Shown here piece after piece: positions 1 to 10,755 of a DNA stretch of 64,000 nucleotides. A program made the translations under genes and the position numbers. This DNA is from Stenopsyche tienmushanensis (Eukaryota > Arthropoda > Insecta > Trichoptera > Stenopsychidae): positions 1 to 64,000 of the forward strand of contig WACJ01000120.1 of the NCBI GenBank assembly GCA_008973525.1, given 5' to 3'. Position 1 is the first letter of the stretch. Each line of letters opens with the position of its first letter. Below the pieces are notes generated by a model that had not been told where the DNA came from, made no database searches, and saw nothing but the letters and a program-made list of their open reading frames with translations.

Positions 1-412
1 TTTCTTTATTTGGGATCGTTTCATCGCAATTTCTTCCATCAAACATATCAATAACAAAATATAGAAGTCAAAACTTTATCAGTTGACATTTGCGTTTTGG
101 TTGTTGTTCACTCTGATTGCTAATTTGACTCTGGAATATAGTGATGGATTCATTTTTCATCCATAGTTATATATTGCATGAAAAAAATTTTTTTATTGCG
201 ATTAAGCAGCTCCAAACAGCGCTCTGAAATGTCGACGTATTGTCGTTTTTAATTAAAATGTGAGCAAACGCGGTACTCACTTCGAAAAGAGCTTTCTCAT
301 AGACAAATGTTGATGCAATATGTTGAATACATTGTCTTTTGATATTTTTAAAGTAAACACTTTAATTTACGATCGGCTTTTATTATCTTACGAGCTTATT
401 GAGTGTGTTCTT
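1..412 (-). mobile_element. mariner-like transposase remnant, cut by window edge
   Basis: Reading the minus strand gives broken mariner transposase: a segment about employing a Gln/Lys-rich tract, then the equivalent of the catalytic-loop region, with stops and frameshifts. It aligns by eye over most of its length with the copies at 34548-35063 and 52545-53303. The terminal-repeat motif ending in TTATTGAGTG lies near 395-412, so the 5' end of the element is here and its 3' end is outside the window. It is dead: no long frame survives. Family assignment to mariner is confident, the exact lineage is not. Confidence 0.75.
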
Positions 413-1464
413 ATAGACACTTAGTGAATGGATTTGAGCTTCAAACAAACATCTAATAAATATAATTGCATAAAATTGATAAAAAAATTGTTGTGTGTTT
501 TCTTTTATAATACTTGTAATTTGAAACCAATTGCTCTAGGGTTACTAGTGAACCATAAATCATCTGTCATTACATTATTTAGAATCTAAATATAAAAATG
601 TATTAGGTTGAATATATCTAATAATATTATTTGGACAACAAATTTAAATAAATTTGTGTTTGTTGAATGTCTTGTGGGAACGCTCAGGAATTATAAATAC
701 GTTTTGATTGTTTATTTTCATCGCAATAATGAGTCTCGAGTTCGTTTGTAATTTAGATAGTTTTGCTAGAGGCTATATTATTTAAATTTTCGCCAATTTT
801 CGTTTAAAAAAAAGCAGATCTGACTTGCCAAAGCTAAATATTTTTTTTAAATGGATAATAATCATTGCATATCTTCAAGCTTTTATGCATAAAAATTACA
901 AAAAAATGTTAAGAAATTTGTGTCGCTTATTCGATGACACAAAATGAAAGCAAACACGCTGTTTGGTTCGGTCCTCTGCATTCCCTCGGGATCGATACAA
1001 AAAAATCTTAAAATTTCCATTAGATAAATGCTGGAACTCTCTATTTTCGGAAGGTCCTGTATATGACGGGAGAGGCTCTATTTTACATGGAAGACATGTA
1101 AGTATTCCACGAGAATACATTTCCCATGACTGCTCGCCCGCCGTTGGGAGAAAAACGCCGCCGTGCGTTAAAAAATTCAATTATTGGTACCATTTTACCT
1201 GACATTGGCACTGGAACATCCTGGAAGGGTGAGGAGGCCAACTTTTTAACAATTCAAAGTGCGCTCTGCCACACTTTGCATGCGCTTCCCAAATGGACAC
1301 TCGCGCTTTCCTTGCCCGCGAAAACAAAGCCTGGAAAATTCCAATTTTCCCACTAAAATATTTATGGTAACGTGTGTCATGCAAAATTTTAAAATATAGT
1401 TCCAGCATAATGGAATTTAGGGGCGCCCAACAGTTTTGCTTAGTATGTTGTATATAAAAATTAA
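413..1464. other. non-coding stretch with a higher-GC block at 960-1360
   Basis: I see no gene. The short open frames on both strands overlap each other and have no recognisable domain. The block at about 960-1360 is richer in G+C than its surroundings and contains no repeat I recognise elsewhere in the window, so it may be unique or conserved non-coding DNA. A motif GTGGGAACGCTCAGG at about 676 resembles GAGCGTTCCYAT motifs at 19294, 31870 and 37194, perhaps a short repeat terminus. Confidence 0.4.
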
Positions 1465-1640
1465 TTCTCTTTGAGGCGCCATATTCGTTATCGGACGTAG
1501 ACAATCTCAATAGGAGCTTTTCACAGGGCATTTTTGTGACGGTTTTCTACTACCTTCCCCGTATGGTGAACCAAGATAAGGCTATTTAAATATCATAGAA
1601 TGCACAAAATTAGAATGATAGGTGAGGATCTTTGGCTTAA
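1465..1640 (-). repeat. tRNA-SINE fragment (3' body), reverse orientation
   Basis: The reverse complement matches the 3' half of the SINE at 9491-10003: the CTCC(T)ATTGAGAT-GTC block, the CCGATAACGGATAT-like block and the upstream segment rich in CCTATC/CCTT and GGGAA. The tRNA-like head is missing or too diverged to see. It is an old truncated copy; ends are approximate. Confidence 0.6.
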
Positions 1641-1826
1641 ATCAAATTATAATTAATATCGCAAATCGATCATTTATAGTATGTACCAGTATTTAATAAT
1701 ACACATTAAAAAGTCCTAATCCCAATGTCATACCAAAATCTTACCTACTACATCATTTGGCCAATTAGGCTTATTTTTAAATAGATTTCACTGAAAATAT
1801 ATCGGTTGAGCAAAAATCGATATAAT

Positions 1827-1900
1827 ACTCAATATGTTCATAGGATGACATATAATTGGCGCCACTATTAATAAATTCATATGCTTTTTAGAAAGTACCA
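1827..1900 (+). mobile_element. solo mariner terminal repeat
   Basis: The sequence ACTCAATATGTTCATAGG followed by ATGACATAT matches the left terminal repeats of the mariner copies at 34548 and 52545, and the similarity continues for some 50 bases into the subterminal region of the 52545 copy. No transposase sequence follows, so this is an isolated 5' end. Confidence 0.6.
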
Positions 1901-2569
1901 ATTCCCAATGTAAACCTGGTATTTATAATAAGAGTCCAAAAATTTAAATGCACTCGCATTTGAATAAAGGCATATGTATATTTTAGGATGTAATAGGATA
2001 TGAATGCGTATCCAATATTAGCAAGATCCACTTAATGGCAAAGTGGAACACGGCCTTAAGCATTAATAAAGGCTTGGCAATCTCATCGTCAACGCGCAGA
2101 ACAAAGAATGGAAGAGCCCTGTTCAAATAAAAAGTTGAGATGCGCGAACAAGAATAGTTTTTTATCAGGAAAATGGGATTATTTTAAATTGCATTCTGAA
2201 AGCGACAATAATTTTTAATTAAACTAATGAAATTAAAATATAAGTACCGCATGCTTCATAGCCAGCGGAGATCTGGTGTAATTAAATCCTCGGTCCTTTG
2301 TGTGTTAAGCCTCAACACCTGGCAACAGTAAATGTTTACATTTAATTTTGTAAATATACTCTTACAATGCCAGAAGGGATTCATTATAATTCTTTTTAAT
2401 TTTACACACAAGACACCTGTGAAAATACTTTAATATTTACACGTTCATTGTCAGTTTCGCAATTAAATTTGGCTCATCTGATAAGAGTGTTATGATATTC
2501 TACAAAACTTAGAGAATCTCTTCGTTCATTAAATTTCGTATGTTTAATTTAAAAAAAAAAACTTTTAGT
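1901..2569. other. AT-rich non-coding sequence
   Basis: I see no coding potential, RNA gene or repeat that I can name in this stretch. Confidence 0.4.
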
Positions 2570-3400
2570 GTTTTAACACGACGTCCGATTGAAACGATAA
2601 TGAGATGAGATGTTCCAAAGTTTTAAAGCTAGCTACAGAATCTTTTCATCATTTATGCGCATTAAGTGATTAATACTGAAGACTTTTTATCAACAATCTG
2701 GATTTGATGGCCAATATTTGTTATAAAAATAAGATTTATGAAAAAAGTTAAGAAGTCCTTGCCAATTTTGATGGACGTCTATTTGAGATCAGTTATGATA
2801 ACTAAACTCAGTCCACGATAATAAAGAAGAGCAACGAAATACGTTCAAAGTTCATCCATTTTTACACCGAATTGTAACTGGGGATGAAAAACGGATTGTT
2901 TATGACAACGAAAGTCGTAAAAGCCAATAGCTTTCGATGAGAGAAAAAATATTTCCGACTCCGAAGCCTGGATTGACGACACGCAAGTTTCTTCTATGCG
3001 TTTGGTGGGATATTTAAGTAGCTATTAAATAATAATTTATAAAAACTGGCGAAATAATAACCGCAGATGTGTATCATCAGCAATTGGAAATGGCAAGCTA
3101 AAAATTTAGAGTTAAACGTCGATAATTAATCAGGAACAATTTAGTGATTTTGAAGAAGAAGACGACTGAAAAAATCAGGGATATAAAATGGGAAGAATAT
3201 CCACACCTTCCTTATCCACGGATTATCATCTTTCTTGGTTAGTTCAAAAATGCAATTGAAAAACTTGAAAAACTGTAGGAAATAGTAGGTAGTAATGTAG
3301 GAAACTATGTTTTGTAAAATTTTATAAATAAAAATGAAAAAATTAATTTCATTATTTAATTGTCAATCAATCGGCAAAGATTTTTCGGTACACTTTATAT
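2570..3400 (+). mobile_element. mariner-like transposase remnant with 3' terminal repeat
   Basis: In broken plus-strand frames around 2850-3010 one can read the mariner catalytic block: an HRIVTGDEK-like motif followed by a YDN, then a stretch ending in LCVWWD, which is the first catalytic-Asp region and the following strand. Around 3190-3230 a WEEYPHLP...TDYHL segment corresponds to the HPPYSPDLAPSDYHLF motif. The element ends near 3400 with GGCAAAGATTTTTCGGTACA, the same terminal repeat as the element at 16959-18840 and the fragment at 57495-57657. Frameshifts and stops show it is dead. Confidence 0.75.
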
Positions 3401-3449
3401 ATTTAGTGTTGAATTATTAGCATGGATAGAATATAAATATTAAAATCGT

Positions 3450-3520
3450 TTCATTTTTCGTGACGTTCAAGCCAATTTGCCTTACCGCGCCTATAAAAGT
3501 TTCACTTAAAAGGTCAGATA
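3450..3520 (-). repeat. F1 repeat family terminus
   Basis: Contains TTTTTCGTGACGTTCAAG, then CCTTACCGCGCC and AAGTTTCACTT, the same order and spacing as at 25160-25230 and (in part) 55535-55595 and 57400-57460. It is the outer end of an F1 element in reverse orientation; the body to the left is not recognisable. Confidence 0.55.
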
Positions 3521-5116
3521 GAGCATGCGACAGGATTATTTAATGATTTTGATGATAGAGCCCCGGCCATCAACATCGTATTTACATTTACATGTCTTGT
3601 TTGCTTGCATTTGCTATTTACATATTAATTATAATATTTAAACCAGCGATTTCCAATGATCTCTTGAGAAGCGTTAATACTCTTTTTTTTATAAAGATTA
3701 ATAATTTACTCTTTTTTTAGATGGCGCAAATAAAGATTTTTAGGATCGTTATGCTACTATTGAGAGGCATTGAATCTGTTTGCAACTGAATGACTGATTT
3801 GCAACAATATTTAAAAATCAATATTCTATTTATATAACCTCCCTTTTTATAGTTGAACTATATACGTAATGCTATAGAAAGCCACATCATAACAATTCTC
3901 ATAGGAAAATCTTCCATTGAAATCATCTACGACCCAACTTAAATATAATGAAATTTTTGAACAATGATGTATCTGTATTCATTACAAATTAGGTTTAGTT
4001 TTGATAACCAACGAAAGCTCGACATTAAAATACGACGCAAACTAAAATATAGATGAACATCACAACTGCCGCAGTATGGATTTCCGGCATGGTGTAATTA
4101 TAATAAGGTTGAAACGTACGCCATGGGGCTAATAATATGTCAAATTGTTATTTATGATGATCAAATTTGCGTTCATATCATTTTCATTTTTGGCAAACAA
4201 CTTTCTAAACTTTGCTTAAGAGAAGAGTTTGAGTTATTTTAGCAAAGTTTAGTAAGCACAACTTATTGGACTATAACAAAATGGAGCAAAAAATAATATC
4301 ATCTAATGGATAAAAGTACTTCCAACGCAAAGATTGGATTAATTCTAAAAAATGCTTTGTATTTGAAGAGATTTTAAAGGAATTCTTCATTACAATGTAT
4401 TAAAACCAAACCAAACATTATCCATATAAGTGTATATAAACAGTCTACTAGATTTAATGCGTAATTAGACAACGTTATTATGCTGCACGACGACGTTAAA
4501 ACCGTGAAAGAATCTTTGCTAAAAGGTTTTATCATACACCCCCATATTCAGCACAAACATTTTTTCTGTTCTATGAAAAAAAAATTTACTACTTACATAA
4601 GCAATTAAAATCATTGTTTAAAAATAATCCATGGATTTTCACTATAAAAATAATCAGGCACACTGTAAAGAACCTATATATTTAATCGATTGGCACACAA
4701 ATTGGGCATAATATTATGCTTGGATTTAATTAACACATGCTATGACATAGTAATGGAAGCATACCGAATGCATATGACCCAATTCAGATAATTATATTAA
4801 CATATAATTCAAACGGACAATGTGCAGCATCATTGGGGAAGTTATGAAGACAAGTTGCATTTCATAGGCATGGCAAATTCTTTCCGGGATGTACATCAGT
4901 ATGACATTGTGTTGTGCTAAATTTGCTCATGATTGATGATTATTAGATCTGAAGTTGGTGTTATGGTTTAGATCTTGGATATTTGATATAAAATATTTTT
5001 CTAATTTCGTCAAACGATGATATTATACAGAATCGTAAAACAAGTTGTGTGATATGTATTTATTAAATTTATTTTTTATTTGAAAACATATTTTATGGTA
5101 TTAATTTTGAATTATT
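3521..5116. other. AT-rich non-coding sequence
   Basis: I found no reading frame, RNA gene or repeat family I can support here. Confidence 0.35.
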
Positions 5117-5290
5117 AGGGTGTCCTATAAGTTTCTTTCGTTTTCATATTAAGAAAAAAATAAATAATTATTTGTATTACATCAAAATTTATTGAATAAT
5201 ATATAATCCATTCTGTTCTATTACATTTCTCCATCTCTCTGGAAGCCTCATAATGCCTTCTTGCCAAAAGTTCTCAGGTTTGTTGTCTCA
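5117..5290 (-). mobile_element. mariner 3'-end fragment with terminal repeat
   Basis: The stretch starts with TTAGGGTGTCCTATAAGTTT, a typical mariner-type inverted terminal repeat. The minus strand just inside it reads as a degenerate C-terminus containing a GFQRDGEM-like RW-region equivalent, the usual end of a mariner transposase. This is a different lineage from the copies at 34548 and 16959, because the terminal repeats differ. Only about 170 bases remain. Confidence 0.6.
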
Positions 5291-5454
5291 ATTATTGATC
5301 AAGGTACATTTTTATATCATTTTTTGAATTAAAATTTTTACCAATAGTAATTCATAATAAATTTGATAGAAGTTATTTTAATAACATGACTGCTATAACC
5401 TAAAAAAAATTGAGCGTCTCTATTGAAAGATCCTTTATTAATATTTTCGATTTA

Positions 5455-5710
5455 TCATTTTGATCCAAGTTCGTCTTAATTTCCTAGATCTGAATAAATA
5501 AATACTGAATGATAATTTTGCAACTCCCACATAGATCCTACCCTCCTATCTTAACCTAAGAAATCCTTCTCAAATAATCCTATCCTAACGTAACAACGAG
5601 CGGAAGATCAATTGGAAATCACCAAGCGAAAAATCATTTTCCCATAATAATCTCTTATGGAGATCGTCTACATCCGACAACAGATATACCATATTAATAA
5701 AAATAATGAT
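5455..5710 (+). repeat. tRNA-SINE fragment (body)
   Basis: It aligns with bases about 9635-9935 of the complete SINE: GATCCAAGTT, TTTCCTAGAT, CAAATAATCCTATCCT, a GGAAATCACCA block and CTTATGGAGATCGTCTA followed by a CCGACA block. The tRNA head and poly-A tail are not visible. Truncated, diverged copy. Confidence 0.7.
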
Positions 5711-6974
5711 GATTATTCATCATAAATCATTCTGTGAAATAAAAAAGTCGAAAACTTAAGTATTCAAGTTGTTTGGTGTTGAATTCTCTTTTTTCTTTAT
5801 TTTTGTGATGGGGCGTATATTTGATGCTACGGCTCTTTGCTAATGCCATTTTTATTTTTTCTGCAAGCTCACCATCTACAATTTGTCTGCGTTTACATCA
5901 AAACTTAGTTGAGAACTTTAAGAGTTGATTTTTTGCACATTCAAGGGAACAACGTTCATGTACTGGCATTCTACCTACACAACTGATGGGCGTGGTTCTG
6001 CTAATTACGCTTGTATTTTATTTTTCAACTCAGGGAAAAAGTATTTCAACCCTTCATCATCAAATATAAACTTAAATAAACACGGTAAAAATATAAAAGG
6101 GAGATAAATGCTTGAAAACATGTTAATGAGCGTGTAAATGCCGCGTTATCGTGTACGCAACGCTTGCAGGAAGCGGTTGATGCGACCGACCCAAAAACGC
6201 GCCAAACAAATTAATTACGTAGTATGAAAATATTGTATTTTTAATTCCAATACGGAATTTGAATGTTGAATACCCTTTTATCACAAGGGCCCATTATTAG
6301 ATGTCCCTCTTTTCGATGGTATAAAAAAACGATTTTATTTACTTATAAGAAAACTTGCGCTTGAGTCTCCGGCTTTATGGATAAAAGCACGATTCACTCT
6401 TGAAGAGTTCTTCCGGTAGTTAGACGATATAAAATCTTTCTTTCATTTTGTCGAGGGATTCTTCTTAGCCACCAACGTAAAATAATAAAAGGGAGCACAA
6501 ATTGGTCATCTAAGTGCACTTGCACTATTTTATGGTAGTCCAGCATTATTATTGTTCAATAAGAAATGGATGCGAATACAGTACAAAATATCTCTACAGG
6601 TATGTGCCCGATAATAACCATTTCAAATTACTTTTTACTTACGATGATGTCAAAATTTCAATACAATGTCAATTCGATATTTTAAAATCGCTAATAATTA
6701 TAATCATATTTTTGTACATGGAGTTTATACTAATCTTTTCGGCGAAGTGAATAGTTTAAGATTATTCGAAGCATCATTTAAAGCAGGGTTTCTCAAGCTT
6801 TTCATGCAGTGGAACACTTAAATCAAGATTTTCATAATAACTTGCAGTCGAGCCTTGTGGTTAAGCTGTCAAGTAAAATGATGTCACCTAAGTGTTCCAA
6901 AAATACATTTTTTATTTACGAGGAATATCCCAAAAGTAGGTATTTGAACAAAAAATACACGATATTGCTGATAC
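5711..6974. other. AT-rich non-coding sequence
   Basis: Several short open frames exist but none has a recognisable domain, good composition or splice context. I see no RNA gene or repeat I can name. Confidence 0.35.
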
Positions 6975-7210
6975 ACTTGTTAACTATTTTCAACATAATC
7001 GCCATCCCGTTCAATGCATCTTGTGATCCGTGATACAAGCTTCTTAATGCCCTCCTCGAAGAACTCTCCAGCCAGCTTCTTCCTTCACTTCAGAACCTAT
7101 TTCTGCACTTACTCGTCGATTGAAAATTTAATTCCACCCATATGTTATTTCAGGGATGCATTGTCATGCATTTCCGTCACTTCATTGGAGATTGTTGGTC
7201 TTTTCAGATT
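6975..7210 (-). mobile_element. mariner transposase C-terminus fragment
   Basis: On the minus strand an uninterrupted frame reads FFEEGIKKLVSR, then TRCIERDGDYVEN, which is the classic C-terminal end of a mariner transposase (FxxGIxKLxxRWxKCIxxxGDYVEK). Upstream protein sequence (about 7080-7210) is only weakly recognisable. It is an isolated 3' fragment. A parallel C-terminus of another copy is at 56590-56775. Confidence 0.75.
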
Positions 7211-8269
7211 TTTTGCTTAGTTATTGGTGCCTTAATTTTCAATAAAATTGGTAGCCAAACTCTAGGTTGCTAGTGCCGTCATCTCGTCTGTTATTTCTTC
7301 ATTTTTCGATTTCTATCGCTTCTCTTGCAATTCTGATGCCAAAGTTTTCAACGGTTGCTATGATTTTTGTACCAGCAAAATAGATGTAATGATCGTTCTT
7401 CATAACATGTACGGCTAATGCCTATATGTAATCTAATTGCAAGACTGCCTTCTAATCTGCCATCTGGCAATAAATGAGAAGGGCATGAGCAACCCATATA
7501 CAGCTATCCATGTGAGAAGCATGCACGCATACCCTGTGTGTTTCTGTACTTTGTTGGTGCTCGCCCCGAAAACTGCACACGTTTCAATTCAAATAGCATA
7601 TCAGTAGGAATCTATGGATACAACAACTTCTCCTTGAAATTTTTATTTCAAATTTTCGCACCACATATTGAAAAGCACTGTTATAGATGCAGTAAGCTTT
7701 TTGCAGGCATCACTAAAATATCATTTCAATCTATTAGCTGGTTTAAGAACCATATCAATATTACGAAAGAAGTAGTTTCGCGAATTTCTTGCGAAATCGC
7801 CGGGACTTTGGGCGAAACTTAGCGCGAAACACCCATATTGTAAAGTGTAAATTTTTCCAAATTTTAATCTTCATTTTCACCAATAGTAATTTCTTCCCTA
7901 ATATATTTTTCAGACCATGAGTTTGAGTTGTTGAATCGAATTTAAAATATTTATATACAATTTGAAAGTGACTCGAATACGTTTTAGATGTGTCGCTGTT
8001 GTCCCCAAAAGGAATTGCTCCAGGTATGAATTGAAATTATGGCGTTTGTATCGATCCACCTCGTGGCATAGTCCACCGAAGACCAAACGCTTGGCAGGTA
8101 TATGACAAATCGACGGTTGTTATGCTATATTTACTTTAGCAACCACCAGATCAATATGCGCCAACATGGTGCATCCGCTAAAAATCTCGCATAACAAATT
8201 GTTTACATAAACAATACTTGTACTATGCCTATATTATTTGCGCAATTACAAACTATAAATTGATAAACT
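7211..8269. other. non-coding sequence, nothing recognised
   Basis: An open frame at 7538-7822 (94 codons, plus) has no motif I recognise, and its codon use and composition look like background. I find no repeat or RNA gene. Confidence 0.35.
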
Positions 8270-8470
8270 TCTATCTTAATCAGATGAACGGCATAGCAGC
8301 GCATAAAATTCGAACAAACAAACATTGATTTTATTTATTAGATTACACACAGTCACATATTTTAGATAACAATTTCTATTAACAAATGGAAAAAAATCTA
8401 TTAAAATAAAATCAAATTTTCCTAGAAGCTAAGAAGTTTCATTTCTACCGTGAAAGTGTCTCGCGTATTT
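8270..8470 (+). repeat. F1 repeat family copy (right end)
   Basis: Carries the degenerate core ATTTTATTTATTAGATTACACACA (seen in parts) and the right-end block CCTAGAAGCTAAGAAG followed by TTTCATTTCTACCG, matching the copies at 14262-14530 and 30880-31030. The left end cannot be placed. Confidence 0.55.
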
Positions 8471-9490
8471 TATTTTTATCTCAAGTGCTTGTCTATACAA
8501 AATTAAAGCATTGTTGGTAGCTCTTACAACTATAATACTTGATATCCAATTACCACCTTTTCTTTCTGTTAAAGTTCCTGTATTTAACCAGGAATCCATG
8601 AATAATTTTAGAAAAATATTTAACTGTCAACAAATGACAGTGCCAAATTTTATTTCGTTTATTTTATGTGTACCGGGAATATGCACTTCCGTATATACCA
8701 TTCCAGGGCTTCAAGTAATTTCTATTTACCTTCCACGAAATACCAGTGTTCGAATAAAGTTTGATATACACGTAAACAATATCTTCATGCTGTTAATGAT
8801 GCACACAATGCACAATGAGTCATCTAAAAGCTAATCATTAACATTCAGGCATAGCTTTTAGGAATGCTTTTAACTACCATTACAAATTTTAAAGCGGTTT
8901 ATAGCATTTAGAGTTTTAAAATGGATGCATCATTAGGGCTTTTAAAGTAATCGCTAAGCTTAATTGATTAAATACCGAATAGCGATCGGAACAAATCCTA
9001 CTTTTACAATCGACACACTAAGTGTTACCGATTTAACCGATCATAACTCTGTTGATTTTCATTATTTTTTCATGAAAAGTATATTTATTTTATAAATTCA
9101 ACAATCAATATTAACTTTGTCAGTTTGAATGATGACATGCGTATATACTATTCAAAATAATCATCGAAAAATATATGCGCACGGTATTCGAGTCATTAAA
9201 GCACTTTGTAATGCTGGCAACATCTTTAAAATAATTTAAGTTTAAATTAATTTTGTTAAATCATAACCGATCAGGATTTAACATTCAAACCTAAGATAGT
9301 TGCGTGTCTACCTGTTTGATATTTGGCGAAAATGAATGCGCTGTTATCGATGATTTGCAGCTACAAAGTAGTGATGTTGGTAACACTTGATCAGGCGCTA
9401 TCTGTAAATATCAGTATTTCCATATTGGAAATAAGTGATATCGTAATTTTACGCAATAGCAAAATTTTATCGAATTAATAAGAGTTCTGT
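8471..9490. other. AT-rich non-coding sequence
   Basis: The 107-codon open frame at 8511-8834 has no recognisable domain. The rest holds nothing I can name. Confidence 0.35.
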
Positions 9491-10003
9491 AGTATACATC
9501 GACCAAGTGTTGGTATAGTGGCTTAGATCCTGGACTCTTGTTGCAAAGGTTCGGGTTCAAATCCAGATTGTGGAAAAAATTTTCACCGTACCAACAAATT
9601 TGGGAGATCGGAAATATTAATATTTCTGATCGATCGTCTCGATCCAGGTTTACCCTGATTTCCTGGATTAGAAAAAGTAAATTCTGAGGCGATTAATAAA
9701 GTCGTGCAGGGACGCCCATGAGTGAGTAATTGAATTTGCAACAATAATTAAATTATCATTTATATATATAATGATAATTTCGCTACTCACTCATAGATTC
9801 TCTCCTCTCCTACCTTTCCAAATAATCCTATCCTTACTTTACCACGTGTGGAAGGCAACGGGAAACCACCACATTAAAATCATCTCCCAAGTAAGATCTC
9901 CTATGGAGATCACCCTATATCCGTTATCGGATATGACACATCAAAGATTCATGCTTTGATGGACGTCATAAGGATTTAAAAAAAAAAAAAAAAAAGTATA
10001 CAT
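9491..10003 (+). repeat. near-complete tRNA-derived SINE with target-site duplication
   Basis: A roughly 495-bp element lies between two copies of AGTATACAT (9491-9499 and 9995-10003), a retrotransposition-type target duplication. The 5' part is tRNA-like: an A-box-like TGGTATAGTGG at 9511-9521 and a perfect B-box GGTTCAAATCC at 9554-9564, the internal RNA polymerase III promoter pair. A tRNA-unrelated body follows, and the 3' end is a 17-nt A tract at 9978-9994. The body contains a hairpin: ATGAGTGAGTA at about 9718 pairs with TACTCACTCAT at about 9785, and an AT-rich palindrome sits inside. It is presumably mobilised by a LINE in trans; the partner is unknown. Fragments lie at 1465, 5455, 10685, 18940, 25775 and 47410. 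Confidence 0.88.
9718..9795. repeat. inverted repeat inside the SINE body
   Basis: An 11-base stem (ATGAGTGAGTA with TACTCACTCAT) encloses a second AT-rich palindrome centred near 9765 (AAATTATCATT ... AATGATAATTT). Transcribed RNA could fold into a long hairpin here. Confidence 0.7.
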
Positions 10004-10684
10004 ATGGTATTGTATTATATCAAAATCACACATGTGTCGCGGTCTCATGGCGAGAGAGTATCATGAAATCATAAAGGCAAAGTTAAGCCGCGTCGTTGAG
10101 TTTTGAGACTCTCAAAGGAGTTTTAAACTCTGAAAGGTTTCCAAAATGCTCGACTAAAATACGTTAAACTTGTCTTTGGATAAATTCTTCAAATTATCGT
10201 TTTTCATTATTCACTGGGACAGCATTCAGTTGCTAAAAGTTTCGATATTACCGCAAGAATTATTAAGCATCGCTTAACACTTCCTACGCATTATACAAAA
10301 TTAGCTTCCTTGCGAATGAATCTTTTATAAATATGATTGTAAATTCACTAAATAACGTTCAGGTGGGTAAATTGACCTATTAATTATTTGCAAATATTGA
10401 AAATTAATATAATTTCAATGTGGACCGCTCATGCTGTAAATCAAGTATATATTTCTGAGACAATCAATGTTGTATTTGAAGTATCGCATAATTGCTACGT
10501 AAGCACATACGATCTCTCATTAATTAGAGCCTCTTCAATGGCCATTCTAGAACAAGGATCGTGGCCATATCAAATGGTCCGCTAAATCAGCACATCATAC
10601 GTTCGTTATTATAGACATTTGAATACCAAATTTATCAACCATGCGATCAAATAAGCGAAATATTTAATTCGAGGGCTAAAATAC
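10004..10684. other. AT-rich non-coding sequence
   Basis: I recognise nothing. The 65-codon frame at 10388-10585 has no identifiable domain. Confidence 0.35.
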
Positions 10685-10755
10685 GCGTCCTTGCGTCTCG
10701 ATCCAGATCATTCCTTGTTTCCTGTATCTACAATAAAAAAATAAATACTAAGATG
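10685..10755 (+). repeat. short SINE fragment
   Basis: GTCTCGATCCAGATCATTCC followed by TTTCCTG and AATAAATACTAAG matches the central part of the SINE around 9633-9690. Confidence 0.5.

Noticed and set aside
1181..1531. 116-codon minus-strand frame
   Set aside because: It runs into a SINE fragment at its 5' end and has no recognisable domain.
9505..9575. A functional tRNA gene
   Set aside because: The head is followed by a SINE body, A tail and target duplication; the cloverleaf is incomplete.
9718..9795. A CRISPR-like or bacterial palindromic repeat
   Set aside because: It is internal to a eukaryotic SINE; there is no array anywhere in the window.
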